A DNA stretch of 40,623 nt from Bacteroidota bacterium (GTDB taxonomy: Bacteria > Bacteroidota > Bacteroidia > Chitinophagales > Chitinophagaceae): contig JABDAZ010000027.1 of assembly GCA_013288945.1 (NCBI GenBank), positions 1 through 40,623 of the forward strand. Reading direction: 5' to 3'. A program made the translations under genes and the position numbers. The number at the start of each line of letters is the position of its first letter. The stretch's first letter is position 1. This document shows, piece after piece, positions 24,681 to 32,903 of the stretch. The notes under the pieces are model-generated. The model did no database searches. It was not told the DNA's origin and saw only the letters and a list, made by a program, of their open reading frames with translations.

Positions 24681-24705
24681 AGCTATTAGCCATTAGCTGA
24701 TAGCT
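24681..24705. repeat. Hairpin repeat after leuB (AGCTATTAGCC...)
   Basis: AGCTAT (24681-24686) pairs with ATAGCT (24700-24705), with an inner AGC/GCT pair. Its words (TTAGCCATTAGCTG, GCTATTAGC) are the same as those of the long inverted repeat at 12891-12964. The repeat overlaps the leuB stop region. It is not followed by a U-run on the minus strand, so it is more likely a repeat-derived 3' hairpin than an intrinsic terminator. Confidence 0.6.
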
Positions 24706-24710
24706 ATTAG

Positions 24711-25826
24711 CTAAATAATTGTCGACTTTCTTAATTCAATATTTTCCCGGTTAATGTCAGCCGGAAATTTATTGCCGATATAATCACTTATCAATTCACC
24801 TATGGTTGTGGTGAAATAAAAATTTACCGGATCAATATCTTTTGTAACAAATCCATTTTCCAAAGTCCAGTTTACCGCATCTCTTATTAATGTTGCTTCC
24901 TTATGCAAACCAAAATGATCAAGCAACATCGCCGATGATAAAATAGAACCAAGCGGGTTTGCAATATCTTTTCCCGCAGCCTGCGGATAAGAACCATGAA
25001 TCGGCTCGAACAACGCAGCGCCTTTTCCAATAGATGCAGAAGGCAACAAACCCAACGAACCGCTGATTACACTCGCTTCATCACTAATAATATCGCCAAA
25101 CATATTTTCTGTAAGTACTACATCAAACTGTTTTGGATTTAAAATAATTTGCATGGCCGCATTATCGACAAATAAAAAATCAACATCAACATCTTTGTAT
25201 TCCAATGCAATTTCTTTCACCACTTTTCTCCAAAGCCTTGATGTTTCCAAAACGTTTGCCTTATCAACGAGCGTCAATTTTTTTCTCCTTAATTGCGCTT
25301 GCTTAAATGCGAGATGTGCAATGCGTTCAATCTCTTCTTTTGTATAAGTACAATCATCAAACGCTAGCGTACCTTCTGCATTTGTTTCTTTTTTTCCAAA
25401 ATAAATTCCGCCAGTTAGCTCGCGGTAAATTATAAAATCAACGTCTTCAATATTCTTTGTTTTTAATGGCGACAAATGATGCAACGATGGATACGTACTA
25501 ACCGGGCGAATGTTTGCAAACAGTTGCAATGATTTTCTTAATTTCAGCAAACCCTGTTCTGGCCTCACTTTCGCTGTTGGATCATTATCATATTTCGGAT
25601 GGCCGATTGCGCCAAATAAAATCGCATCGCTATTTAGTGCAGCTTCAATCGTTTCATCCGGCAACGGGTTTCCGGTTTTATCAATCGCATCAGCGCCCAT
25701 TAAACAGTATGTATAATTAAATTCATGGCCGAATTTTTCAGCCACGGCATTTAAAATTTTGATAGACTGCCGCGTAACTTCCGGCCCAATTCCATCACCT
25801 TCAATAACTACAATATTTTTATTCAT
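24711..25826 (-). CDS. leuB: 3-isopropylmalate dehydrogenase
   Basis: 371 residues. It oxidises and decarboxylates 3-isopropylmalate to 2-oxoisocaproate with NAD. VIEGDGIGPEVT at the start, RPEQGLLKLRKSLQLFANIRPV (substrate arginines) and the isocitrate/isopropylmalate dehydrogenase signature around NMFGDIISDEASVISGSLGLLPSAS are all present. EPIHGSYPQAAGKDIANPLG near residue 290 is the NAD-specific loop. It is the last leu gene. A 130-base gap with copy F of the dispersed element separates it from leuD, and the ilv promoter follows directly. Confidence 0.96.
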   Translation of the reverse strand: MNKNIVVIEGDGIGPEVTRQSIKILNAVAEKFGHEFNYTYCLMGADAIDKTGNPLPDETIEAALNSDAILFGAIGHPKYDNDPTAKVRPEQGLLKLRKSLQLFANIRPVSTYPSLHHLSPLKTKNIEDVDFIIYRELTGGIYFGKKETNAEGTLAFDDCTYTKEEIERIAHLAFKQAQLRRKKLTLVDKANVLETSRLWRKVVKEIALEYKDVDVDFLFVDNAAMQIILNPKQFDVVLTENMFGDIISDEASVISGSLGLLPSASIGKGAALFEPIHGSYPQAAGKDIANPLGSILSSAMLLDHFGLHKEATLIRDAVNWTLENGFVTKDIDPVNFYFTTTIGELISDYIGNKFPADINRENIELRKSTII

Positions 25827-25921
25827 GTCTGACCTGTGATTATATTTTTTTTGATTCTAGTGATAAGATAATTCTAATTGATTTTTATTTTTTTGTATTT
25901 AGCATTTGTAATTCTATTAAG

Positions 25922-25946
25922 CATTTGTTGCGTCGCACACTTGTAC
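25922..25946 (-). repeat. Dispersed GTACAAG-type element, copy F
   Basis: Minus-strand core GTACAAGTGTGCGACGC then AACAAATG, 95 bases upstream of leuB in its direction. The left flank CATTAATGAAC begins exactly at the leuD stop, giving a TAATG stop-start overlap. That ATG (25957) opens a 27-codon frame ([20 protein letters not shown] then YKKIKIN) ending at 25874. A second frame through the core also has an ATG (25967). Confidence 0.88.
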
Positions 25947-25956
25947 TTTTTGTTCA

Positions 25957-26550
25957 TTAATGATCATGTTTCAATTCAAACGCTTCTATATCTTTATTAA
26001 TACTCAACAAATAATCAATATCATCATAACCATTCAGCATGCAGGTTTTTTTATAATTATTAATATCAAAACTTTCCTGTTCGCCGGTTGCTTCAATAGT
26101 TATTGTTTGTGCCTGCAGATTTACAATAATTTGCGCCGATGAATCTTTATTAACAGCATCAAAAATTTTTTGCAAAAAAGCATCACTCACCGTTACAGGA
26201 AGCAAAAAATTATTCAATGCATTTCCTTTAAATATGTCTGCAAAAAAACTGCTCACCACCACATCAAATCCATAATCTTTAATTGCCCACGCAGCATGCT
26301 CGCGGCTGGAACCGCAGCCAAAATTTTTTGCAGCCACTAAAATTTTTCCATGATAAGTTGGATCATTCAATACAAAATCTTTCTTCGGTTGTCCATCACT
26401 TTCATATCTCCAATCACGAAATAAATTTTCACCAAAACCATCGCGCGTTGTAGCTTTCAAAAAACGCGCAGGAATAATCTGATCTGTATCCACATTCTCC
26501 GTATTCAACGGAACAACTGAAGATTGAATAATATTAATCGCCTTACTCAT
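25957..26550 (-). CDS. leuD: 3-isopropylmalate dehydratase small subunit
   Basis: 197 residues, usual length for LeuD. It forms isopropylmalate isomerase with LeuC. The swivel domain motifs [41 protein letters not shown] and NNFLLPV are present. It starts 27 bases after the leuC stop, so the two subunits are co-transcribed and likely coupled. Confidence 0.96.
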   Translation of the reverse strand: MSKAINIIQSSVVPLNTENVDTDQIIPARFLKATTRDGFGENLFRDWRYESDGQPKKDFVLNDPTYHGKILVAAKNFGCGSSREHAAWAIKDYGFDVVVSSFFADIFKGNALNNFLLPVTVSDAFLQKIFDAVNKDSSAQIIVNLQAQTITIEATGEQESFDINNYKKTCMLNGYDDIDYLLSINKDIEAFELKHDH

Positions 26551-26577
26551 TATTAATTTTTAATTCCCGATTATTAA

Positions 26578-27975
26578 TTACAAAAGTTCCCGCACATCGC
26601 TCACTTCACCAGTAATTGCAGCAGCTGCGGCTGTTAATGGACTTGCCAACATGGTTCTAGCATTTGGCCCTTGTCTTCCTTCAAAATTTCTGTTTGATGT
26701 TGAAATGCAATATTTGCCCGCAGGAATTTTATCTTCATTCATTCCCAAACATGCGCTGCAACCAGGCTGGCGCAAATTGAAACCTGCTTCTTCAAAAATT
26801 TTATTAATGCCTTCTTCAATCGCTTGTTTTTCTACCTGCTTGCTTCCGGGCACAACCCACACTTGCACATTATCCGCTTTCTTTTTTCCTTTTACGAAAG
26901 ATGCGACCATGCGCAAATCTTCAATGCGGCTGTTGGTGCAACTTCCTATAAAAACATAGTCAACTTTTTTTCCAATAATATTTGCGCCGGGTTGCAAATC
27001 CATATAGTGCAACGATTTTTCAAAATATGGTTTTTCTTTTTCTGTTATTTCATTCAACGCCGGAATATGTTTTGAAATACCAATCCCCATTCCTGGATTT
27101 GTTCCGTAAGTAATCATCGGTTCAATATCAGCAGCATTAATATTTATTTCTTTATCAAATATTGCATCATCATCGCTGAACAAAGTTTTCCAGTAAGAAA
27201 CTTTTTCATTCCATTCATTTTCCTTTGGCGCAAACAATCTTCCTTTCATATAATTGAAAGTTGTTTCATCGGGCGCAATCATTCCGCAACGCGCTCCCAT
27301 TTCAATACTCATATTGCATATAGTCATACGCGCTTCCATCGAAAGAGAACGAATTGCAGAACCCGCAAACTCAACAGCATAGCCGGTTGCGCCGCTTGCA
27401 CTTATTAATGAAATGATATAAAGAATAATGTCTTTGCTTACAACGCCTTTGTTTAATGTGCCATCTACATTAATGCGCATCAGTTTTGGTTTGCTTTGCA
27501 ACAAACATTGTGTTGCCATTACCATTTCCACTTCACTCGTGCCAATTCCAAATGCAATATTTCCGAAAGCGCCGTGTGTTGATGTGTGGCTGTCGCCGCA
27601 AACTATTGTCATTCCCGGTTGCGTAATTCCAAGTTCTGGCCCAATCACATGAACGATTCCCTGAAAGGGATGGCCAAGTCCGTATAATTCAATTCCGTAT
27701 TCTGCACAATTTTTTATTAATGCATCGACTTGTAATCTTGATAGTTCTTCTTTAATCGGCAAATCCTGATCAATCGTTGGCACATTATGATCTGCAGTTG
27801 CCACAATTTGTTTCGGGCGAAAAACTTTTATGCCTCTTTTATTTAATCCTGCAAAAGCTTGCGGGCTGGTTACTTCATGAATCAAATGTTTATCAATATA
27901 TAAAACGGAAGGGCCGCCGTCAATTGTTTTAACGATGTGCTTTTCCCAGATTTTTTCGAATAATGATTTGGACAT
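26578..27975 (-). CDS. leuC: 3-isopropylmalate dehydratase large subunit
   Basis: 465 residues, aconitase family. It isomerises 2- to 3-isopropylmalate. The three 4Fe-4S ligands are in FIGSCTNSR and [10 protein letters not shown], and [14 protein letters not shown] and [16 protein letters not shown] are further family signatures. It lies 14 bases after leuA and 27 bases before leuD, a tight leuACD group. Confidence 0.97.
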   Translation of the reverse strand: MSKSLFEKIWEKHIVKTIDGGPSVLYIDKHLIHEVTSPQAFAGLNKRGIKVFRPKQIVATADHNVPTIDQDLPIKEELSRLQVDALIKNCAEYGIELYGLGHPFQGIVHVIGPELGITQPGMTIVCGDSHTSTHGAFGNIAFGIGTSEVEMVMATQCLLQSKPKLMRINVDGTLNKGVVSKDIILYIISLISASGATGYAVEFAGSAIRSLSMEARMTICNMSIEMGARCGMIAPDETTFNYMKGRLFAPKENEWNEKVSYWKTLFSDDDAIFDKEININAADIEPMITYGTNPGMGIGISKHIPALNEITEKEKPYFEKSLHYMDLQPGANIIGKKVDYVFIGSCTNSRIEDLRMVASFVKGKKKADNVQVWVVPGSKQVEKQAIEEGINKIFEEAGFNLRQPGCSACLGMNEDKIPAGKYCISTSNRNFEGRQGPNARTMLASPLTAAAAAITGEVSDVRELL

Positions 27976-27989
27976 AATTTTTTTTTCTT

Positions 27990-29162
27990 TTAAACAATCG
28001 CTTCAACAGGTTTATAACTTTTTGCAAGATGATGCAAATCTTCTTCCATCACTTCTTTTTTTGTATCGGCAACAATCAAAAATTGTTCATACAAAACATC
28101 AATATCGTTCCGTGTAAATTCATAACCGATTTTGCGGAAACGGTGTGCCAGCGCGCTTCTTCCGCTTCTTGCTGTTAATACAATTTTAGATTCATCAGCG
28201 CCAACTTCTTCCGGATTAATGATTTCATACGTCTGTGCATTTTTTAAAAAACCATCCTGGTGAATGCCAGATGAATGTGAAAATGCATTGGAACCAACAA
28301 TGGCTTTATTTGGTTGAACAGGCATGCGCATAATATCGGAAACAATTCTGCTAATCGGATTTAATTGTTGTGATTTTATGGTTGTATAAAAACCCAAATC
28401 TTTCTGGTGTTGTTTAATCACCATCGCAACTTCTTCCAGCGAAGTGTTGCCGGCGCGTTCACCCAAACCATTAATGGTACATTCAATTTGACGCGCGCCA
28501 TTAATAATTCCTGCAATGGAATTTGCAGTTGCCAAACCCAAATCATTGTGGCAATGACAAGAAATTACAGCCTTATCAATATTTGAAACATTATTAACCA
28601 AGTAAGCAATTTTTTCGCCATACTGATGTGGCAAACAATAACCGGTTGTGTCAGGAATATTAACAGTTGTAGCGCCTGCTGCAATTACAGCTTCAATAAC
28701 TTTTGCGAGATAATCATTATCAGTTCTGCCCGCATCTTCTGCATAAAATTCAACATCATCGGTATAATTTTTTGCCCACTTCACAGCTTGCACGGCGCGT
28801 TCTAAAATTTCTTCACGAGTGGAGTTGAATTTATTTTTTATATGCGAATCAGAAGTTCCGATGCCAGTGTGGATGCGCGGTCGTTTTGCATATTTCAATG
28901 CCTCACCTGCAACTTCAATATCTTTTTTTACAGCGCGTGTTAATCCGCAAACAGTTGCATTTTTTATAATCTTAGAAATTTCTTCAACAGAATTAAAATC
29001 GCCCGGGCTTGAAATTGGAAAACCAGCTTCAATAATATCAACGCCCAATTCTTCCAGTTGCAATGCGAGTTCTATTTTTTCTTTTGTATTTAATTTGCAG
29101 CCCGGCACTTGTTCGCCATCGCGCAGTGTTGTATCAAAAATGAAAATTTTTTTATCAGGCAT
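27990..29162 (-). CDS. leuA: 2-isopropylmalate synthase, short form
   Basis: 390 residues. It condenses acetyl-CoA with 2-oxoisovalerate. The catalytic barrel is complete: [12 protein letters not shown] near residue 9 (metal Asp and catalytic Arg), the HxH metal site in [15 protein letters not shown] near residue 200, and [15 protein letters not shown]. The linker part [16 protein letters not shown] is also present. It ends soon after, so the roughly 110-residue C-terminal leucine-binding domain of long LeuA (about 500 residues) is absent. Short forms like this are known in Bacteroidetes. It heads the leu group. The 206 bases upstream contain no clear promoter pair and no clear leucine leader. 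Confidence 0.92.
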   Translation of the reverse strand: MPDKKIFIFDTTLRDGEQVPGCKLNTKEKIELALQLEELGVDIIEAGFPISSPGDFNSVEEISKIIKNATVCGLTRAVKKDIEVAGEALKYAKRPRIHTGIGTSDSHIKNKFNSTREEILERAVQAVKWAKNYTDDVEFYAEDAGRTDNDYLAKVIEAVIAAGATTVNIPDTTGYCLPHQYGEKIAYLVNNVSNIDKAVISCHCHNDLGLATANSIAGIINGARQIECTINGLGERAGNTSLEEVAMVIKQHQKDLGFYTTIKSQQLNPISRIVSDIMRMPVQPNKAIVGSNAFSHSSGIHQDGFLKNAQTYEIINPEEVGADESKIVLTARSGRSALAHRFRKIGYEFTRNDIDVLYEQFLIVADTKKEVMEEDLHHLAKSYKPVEAIV

Positions 29163-29297
29163 AAATTATTTTTAAAAAATTGCTGAAAAAAGAAGGCTGA
29201 TTACATTTGCGTTACGAGGTTTCAAAAAGGCAAACAACCCGATATTCCGAAATTAATTTTTAATAAGATAGAAATAAAATCATAATTATACAGATTA

Positions 29298-29308
29298 TAC
29301 ACTGTGTA
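29298..29308. promoter_or_regulatory. Small palindrome TACACTGTGTA between divergent genes
   Basis: TACAC-T-GTGTA is a perfect 5+5 inverted repeat in the 206-base gap between divergent leuA and the helical-protein gene. Its place fits an operator or a part of overlapping promoters, but no regulator gene is nearby and an 11-base palindrome can arise by chance. Confidence 0.25.
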
Positions 29309-29368
29309 AAATTGTTAAAATTGACTAAAACCCTTTACAGCACAGACTTTTAAAGATATTAAAATACG

Positions 29369-30916
29369 ATGCCTAACAGATCATCAGACGCTTTATTTCA
29401 ATTAATTAAATCGCTGGAAAAATCAGAGAAACGAAATTTTAAACTTTATGCAAAAAGAAATTCAGCCACAGAAGATTTAAAAATCACCCAGCTTTTTGAT
29501 GCGTTTGATAAAATGGATGAGTATGATGAAGTGCTGTTATTAAAGAAAAATAAAAAAATTTCCAAGCAACAATTATCAAATACAAAAGCACATTTATACA
29601 GGCAAATATTATCGAGTTTGCGTTTGATACGCAATGAAGATAATATTGATATTCAACTGCACGAACAACTCGATTACGCACGTATTTTATACAACAAAGG
29701 CTTGTATCTGCAGAGTTTGAAAATTCTTGATCGCATTAAGGAAAATGCAAAAGCCACGCACCAGTTTAGTTTTTTATTACAGGTTTTATTTTTTGAAAAA
29801 AAGATAGAAGGCCTGCACATTACACGGAGCATGCAAGACCGTGCAGATAGTTTGGCGAATGAAGTTGATGATGTAAATAAAAGATTAATGGTTATCGGGA
29901 GATTATCAAATCTTTCCCTGCAATTGTATAGCTGGTATATAAAAAACGGCCACGCAAGAAATGAAAAAGATGAAAAAGATTTAGAAGTTTTTTTCGAAAA
30001 ACATTTGCGTGAAAACGGCGATGCCATTAATGGGTTTTATGAAAAATTATATTTGTACCAAAGCTATTGCTGGTACGCTTTTATTCGCCAGGATTTTTTA
30101 TTGTACTACAGATATGCGCAAAAATGGGTGGGTTTATTTGATAAGGAAAAGTTTATGATTGAGATTGAAACTGCAAATTATATTAAAGGTTTGCACAACT
30201 TGCTCGGCGCACATTTTGATTTACAAAACCATAAAAAATTTATTGAAGCATTAAATGATTTTGAAGATTTTTCTCATTCAAAAACTGTGTTGCAAAATAA
30301 CAATAACCGCATCCAGGTTTTTGTGTATTTAAATATTTCGCGCATTAATAAACATTTTATTGAAGGCACATTTACCGAAGGTTTGCAACTCGTTCCTTAC
30401 ATCGAAGAAAAGCTGAGCGAATATTATTTATATATTGACAGGCACCGCGTTTTGGTGTTTTATTATAAAATTGCTTCGTTGTATTTCGGCAGCGCAGATT
30501 ATGAGAAAACGGTTGATTATTTAAATAAAATTATCAATTGGAAAGTTGATTTGCGAACCGATTTACAATGTTATGCAAGGTTGCTGCATTTAATTGCGCA
30601 TTATGAACTCGGCAATTTTCAATTGCTTGAATATTTAATAAAATCGGTTTACCGTTTTATGGCAAAAATGGAAAACCTCAGCGTGGTGGAAGAAGAAGTT
30701 TTTAATTTTTTGCGAAGATCTTTTCGTGTTTCACCAGCGCGCTTAAAACCTGAATTTGAAAAGTTATTAATCAAATTAAAAATGCAGGAAAAAAATCCAT
30801 TTGCAACGCGCGCATTTGCTTATTTGGATATTATTTCCTGGCTGGAAAGTAAAATAAGAAATGTGCCCGTGCAAAATATTTTGCGTGAAAAATTTTTGAA
30901 AAAAAACAGTGAATAA
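29369..30916 (+). CDS. Conserved hypothetical helical-repeat protein
   Basis: 515 residues, no signal peptide or membrane segment. I do not recognise a named family. The sequence is highly helical with charged and aromatic patterns (YNKGLYLQSLKILDRIKE; YFGSADYEKTVDYLNKIIN) that resemble TPR-like helix pairs. The N-terminal region (SLEKSEKRNFKLYAKR) has an amphipathic basic helix. It would be cytoplasmic, perhaps a scaffold or binding protein; that is only inference. It is divergent from leuA and followed after 63 bases by a membrane protein gene on the same strand. Confidence 0.75.
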   Translation: MPNRSSDALFQLIKSLEKSEKRNFKLYAKRNSATEDLKITQLFDAFDKMDEYDEVLLLKKNKKISKQQLSNTKAHLYRQILSSLRLIRNEDNIDIQLHEQLDYARILYNKGLYLQSLKILDRIKENAKATHQFSFLLQVLFFEKKIEGLHITRSMQDRADSLANEVDDVNKRLMVIGRLSNLSLQLYSWYIKNGHARNEKDEKDLEVFFEKHLRENGDAINGFYEKLYLYQSYCWYAFIRQDFLLYYRYAQKWVGLFDKEKFMIEIETANYIKGLHNLLGAHFDLQNHKKFIEALNDFEDFSHSKTVLQNNNNRIQVFVYLNISRINKHFIEGTFTEGLQLVPYIEEKLSEYYLYIDRHRVLVFYYKIASLYFGSADYEKTVDYLNKIINWKVDLRTDLQCYARLLHLIAHYELGNFQLLEYLIKSVYRFMAKMENLSVVEEEVFNFLRRSFRVSPARLKPEFEKLLIKLKMQEKNPFATRAFAYLDIISWLESKIRNVPVQNILREKFLKKNSE

Positions 30917-30979
30917 AACGATTATTATTTTTCCTGCTATAATTTTTTATTAATAATTTTTACGCATTGTTATATTAAC

Positions 30980-32563
30980 ATGATTACAGAAACAGCAGAA
31001 AATTTTTCGCCACCACAAAATAAAAAGCCGGATTTTTTTCTGCCATTATTATTAATTTTCCTAGCCACATCATTAATACTTCTTCCGTTTTTTCAATATC
31101 ATCTTAACCCAGATGGCATTTGTTATATCAGGATTGCAAATTATTATGCTGCCGGAAATTTTGCTGTGGCTGTTAATGGTTATTGGTCGCCATTAATATG
31201 CTGGTTGCTCGCGCCTTTATATAAAATTGGCGTGCCGGATTTGATTGGTTTCCGGTTATTAAATATTGTTATTGCATGTTTTGTTTTGCAAAAAATTTAT
31301 CAAATCGTAATTCGTTATTGCGGTGATATGCCGCGCCAGTACAGCGTTTGCTTAATGATAAGTTGCGCGTTGGAATTATTGATTTTACATTTTAATACCA
31401 TCACGCCAGATTTATTAACGCTGTATTTATTATTGTTTTTATTGGAAATATTTTTGTCTGGAAAATTGTTGCAAAAGCCATTTGTTGTTGGCTTGCTTGG
31501 CGCATTATTATATTTTACAAAAGCATATTCTTTTTATTTTTTTATCGCTTTTATTTTCTTTTATACAGTTATTATTATTTATAAAAAGCAGTTTAATAAA
31601 ACAGTTTTTTTATCATTAATAAAAATTGGGATTTTATTTTTTGTATTGAGTTTTTGCTGGATTATTGCGCTGCACTGGAAATATAACGAATGGATGATTT
31701 CATCAACTCCTGCATACACATTTGCGATACTTGATAATGATGGAATTACTCATTTTCAATTTGCGGCCAAGCATGTTTTAAATCCGCTTCCATACCGCGA
31801 AGCTTATATTGGTTGGGAAGATATGCCGTGGGTTTATAAGCATACTGCGCCACACGAAGTTTTTTATAAAAGCCATTTCATTTATATAAAATTAATTTTT
31901 CTGAATTGTAAAAAATTGGTGCTGGCGGTTTTTGGAAAATATCCTTTTTTAGCATTATTTATTATCCCTGTATTTGTTTTTTTTACAAGAAATAAAAACA
32001 GGGTTTTATCATTTTTTCGCTGGCCATATTTTTATAAAATAATTGGTTTTGTTGGTTTGTATATTTCTGGTTATTTATTAATAATCGCTGAGCCAAGATA
32101 TGTGTGGATTTTATTAATAATGTCAACTATTGTTTTATTCAGGCTTTTATATTTTGTATTTAAAAATGCTGAAAAAAATATTAATAAAATAATTGCTGTT
32201 GTTGCGATTGTTCCTTTTTTATTGACGACTATTTTTTATGTTTCTACGCGCATTAATGTAAATAAAAATGAGTATGATTTGGCAATGAAAATTAAGCAAT
32301 CAATTCCTGCAGAAAGTAATATTGCAACTTATTATAGTGTGGATTTATGGAATCATCTTTTTATGAGTTCGCTGCACAATTTTGGCGGTATTGCATCTTA
32401 TAAAAATGGTGATGATTTATTGAATGACTTGGCAAAATATAAAATCGGTTATATTATTCTTTTCTCTGAAAAAGAATTAGATACTTTACCAAAATTATTA
32501 ATGGAAAAATACAGAGTTGATAAAAATGACGGCGATTTTATAATACTTCAAAAATTTCCGTAA
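30980..32563 (+). CDS. Multi-pass membrane protein, GT-C glycosyltransferase-like
   Basis: 527 residues with about ten hydrophobic segments. The segment after the first membrane helix, HLNPDGICYIRIANYYAAGNF, followed by WSPLICWLLAPLYKIG and DLIGFRLLN, is the layout of GT-C (family 39/ArnT-like) membrane glycosyltransferases, with the acidic residue in the first extracytoplasmic loop. The soluble C-terminal domain (ESNIATYYSVDLWNHLFMSS...YIILFSEKEL) also fits. The likely donor is a lipid-linked sugar and the reaction would be on the periplasmic face; the acceptor is unknown. The gene ends at a long nested hairpin (32567-32626). Confidence 0.65.
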   Translation: MITETAENFSPPQNKKPDFFLPLLLIFLATSLILLPFFQYHLNPDGICYIRIANYYAAGNFAVAVNGYWSPLICWLLAPLYKIGVPDLIGFRLLNIVIACFVLQKIYQIVIRYCGDMPRQYSVCLMISCALELLILHFNTITPDLLTLYLLLFLLEIFLSGKLLQKPFVVGLLGALLYFTKAYSFYFFIAFIFFYTVIIIYKKQFNKTVFLSLIKIGILFFVLSFCWIIALHWKYNEWMISSTPAYTFAILDNDGITHFQFAAKHVLNPLPYREAYIGWEDMPWVYKHTAPHEVFYKSHFIYIKLIFLNCKKLVLAVFGKYPFLALFIIPVFVFFTRNKNRVLSFFRWPYFYKIIGFVGLYISGYLLIIAEPRYVWILLIMSTIVLFRLLYFVFKNAEKNINKIIAVVAIVPFLLTTIFYVSTRINVNKNEYDLAMKIKQSIPAESNIATYYSVDLWNHLFMSSLHNFGGIASYKNGDDLLNDLAKYKIGYIILFSEKELDTLPKLLMEKYRVDKNDGDFIILQKFP

Positions 32564-32566
32564 ATC

Positions 32567-32626
32567 TTTGGCCGCAGAGAGCCGCGGATAAACTCTGTGT
32601 TTCCTCTGCGGCTTTCTGCGGCCAAA
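32567..32626. terminator. Nested GCCGCAGA hairpin after the GT-C-like gene
   Basis: TTTGGCCGCAGA (32567-32578) and TCTGCGGCCAAA (32615-32626) are perfect inverted arms. Directly inside, AGCCGCGGA (32580-32588) pairs with TCTGCGGCT (32605-32613) with one mismatch. The stem is therefore about 21 base pairs with a 16-base loop. It begins 3 bases after the upstream stop, ends in AAAATG, and shares GCCGCAGA words with the hairpin at 5014-5056. It could stop transcription or protect the 3' end. Confidence 0.65.
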
Positions 32627-32755
32627 ATGAAATTTATTAATACAAATTCTTAAAAAAATTTGCTAAATAAGGAAAAATGCCCTTAAAAGGTAATTTCAGC
32701 GGCATTAATATCATGGTTTTTTAAAGTATAGTACTTACCTTTGCCATCCTTAATT

Positions 32756-32763
32756 TAGGTTTG
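32756..32763 (+). promoter_or_regulatory. Possible rpoC promoter -7 element (TAGGTTTG)
   Basis: TAGGTTTG matches TAnnTTTG at all fixed positions and lies 140 bases upstream of the rpoC ATG, with the dispersed element between. No TTTG stands exactly 19-21 bases upstream, so only the -7 half is well supported. A gene-specific promoter is expected since rpoB is not upstream. Confidence 0.45.
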
Positions 32764-32822
32764 CTGGCATTTTTCATTAAAATTCCCAACTTAAGTTATT
32801 GAAGTTCATTAAGGTATCTGCT

Positions 32823-32847
32823 GTACAAGTGTGCGACGCAACAAATG
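32823..32847 (+). repeat. Dispersed GTACAAG-type element, copy G
   Basis: Core GTACAAGTGTGCGACGC then AACAAATG on the plus strand, 56 bases before the rpoC ATG and in its direction. The core is identical to that of copy F. The 5' flank (CATTAAGGTATCTG) and 3' flank (CCGAATCACTGTCTGCAG) are more diverged. Confidence 0.9.
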
Positions 32848-32903
32848 CCGAATCACTGTCTGCAGCCGGGTTAATAAAGATTTTAAAAACCTCATATTGT
32901 AAT

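Larger units (their letters stand above)
24410..24710. other. ilv operon control region between leuB and ilvE
   Basis: This 301-base gap contains, in minus-strand order, a hairpin just after leuB (24681-24705), a promoter-like pair (24639-24669), the Ile/Val-rich leader peptide gene (24523-24621), an intrinsic terminator (24462-24491) and a 52-base stretch up to ilvE with the palindrome TTTATTAATAAA. The arrangement is that of an amino-acid attenuator. Confidence 0.85.
32564..32903. other. Gene-free stretch upstream of rpoC
   Basis: This 340-base stretch holds a nested hairpin at 32567-32626, a promoter-like element at 32756, and copy G of the dispersed element at 32823. An open frame continues upstream of the rpoC ATG through the element to a TTG at 32799, but it is not part of RpoC in related proteins. 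No other gene is supported. Confidence 0.75.

Noticed and set aside
29163..29368. Leucine attenuator upstream of leuA
   Set aside because: A 7-codon frame with two Leu codons is too short and common, and no GC stem with a U run follows it.
32799..32903. An N-terminal extension of RpoC from a TTG at 32799
   Set aside because: The 35 extra residues are the translation of the dispersed repeat element ([10 protein letters not shown]) and flank. RpoC of this phylum normally begins MAIKKEN at 32904.
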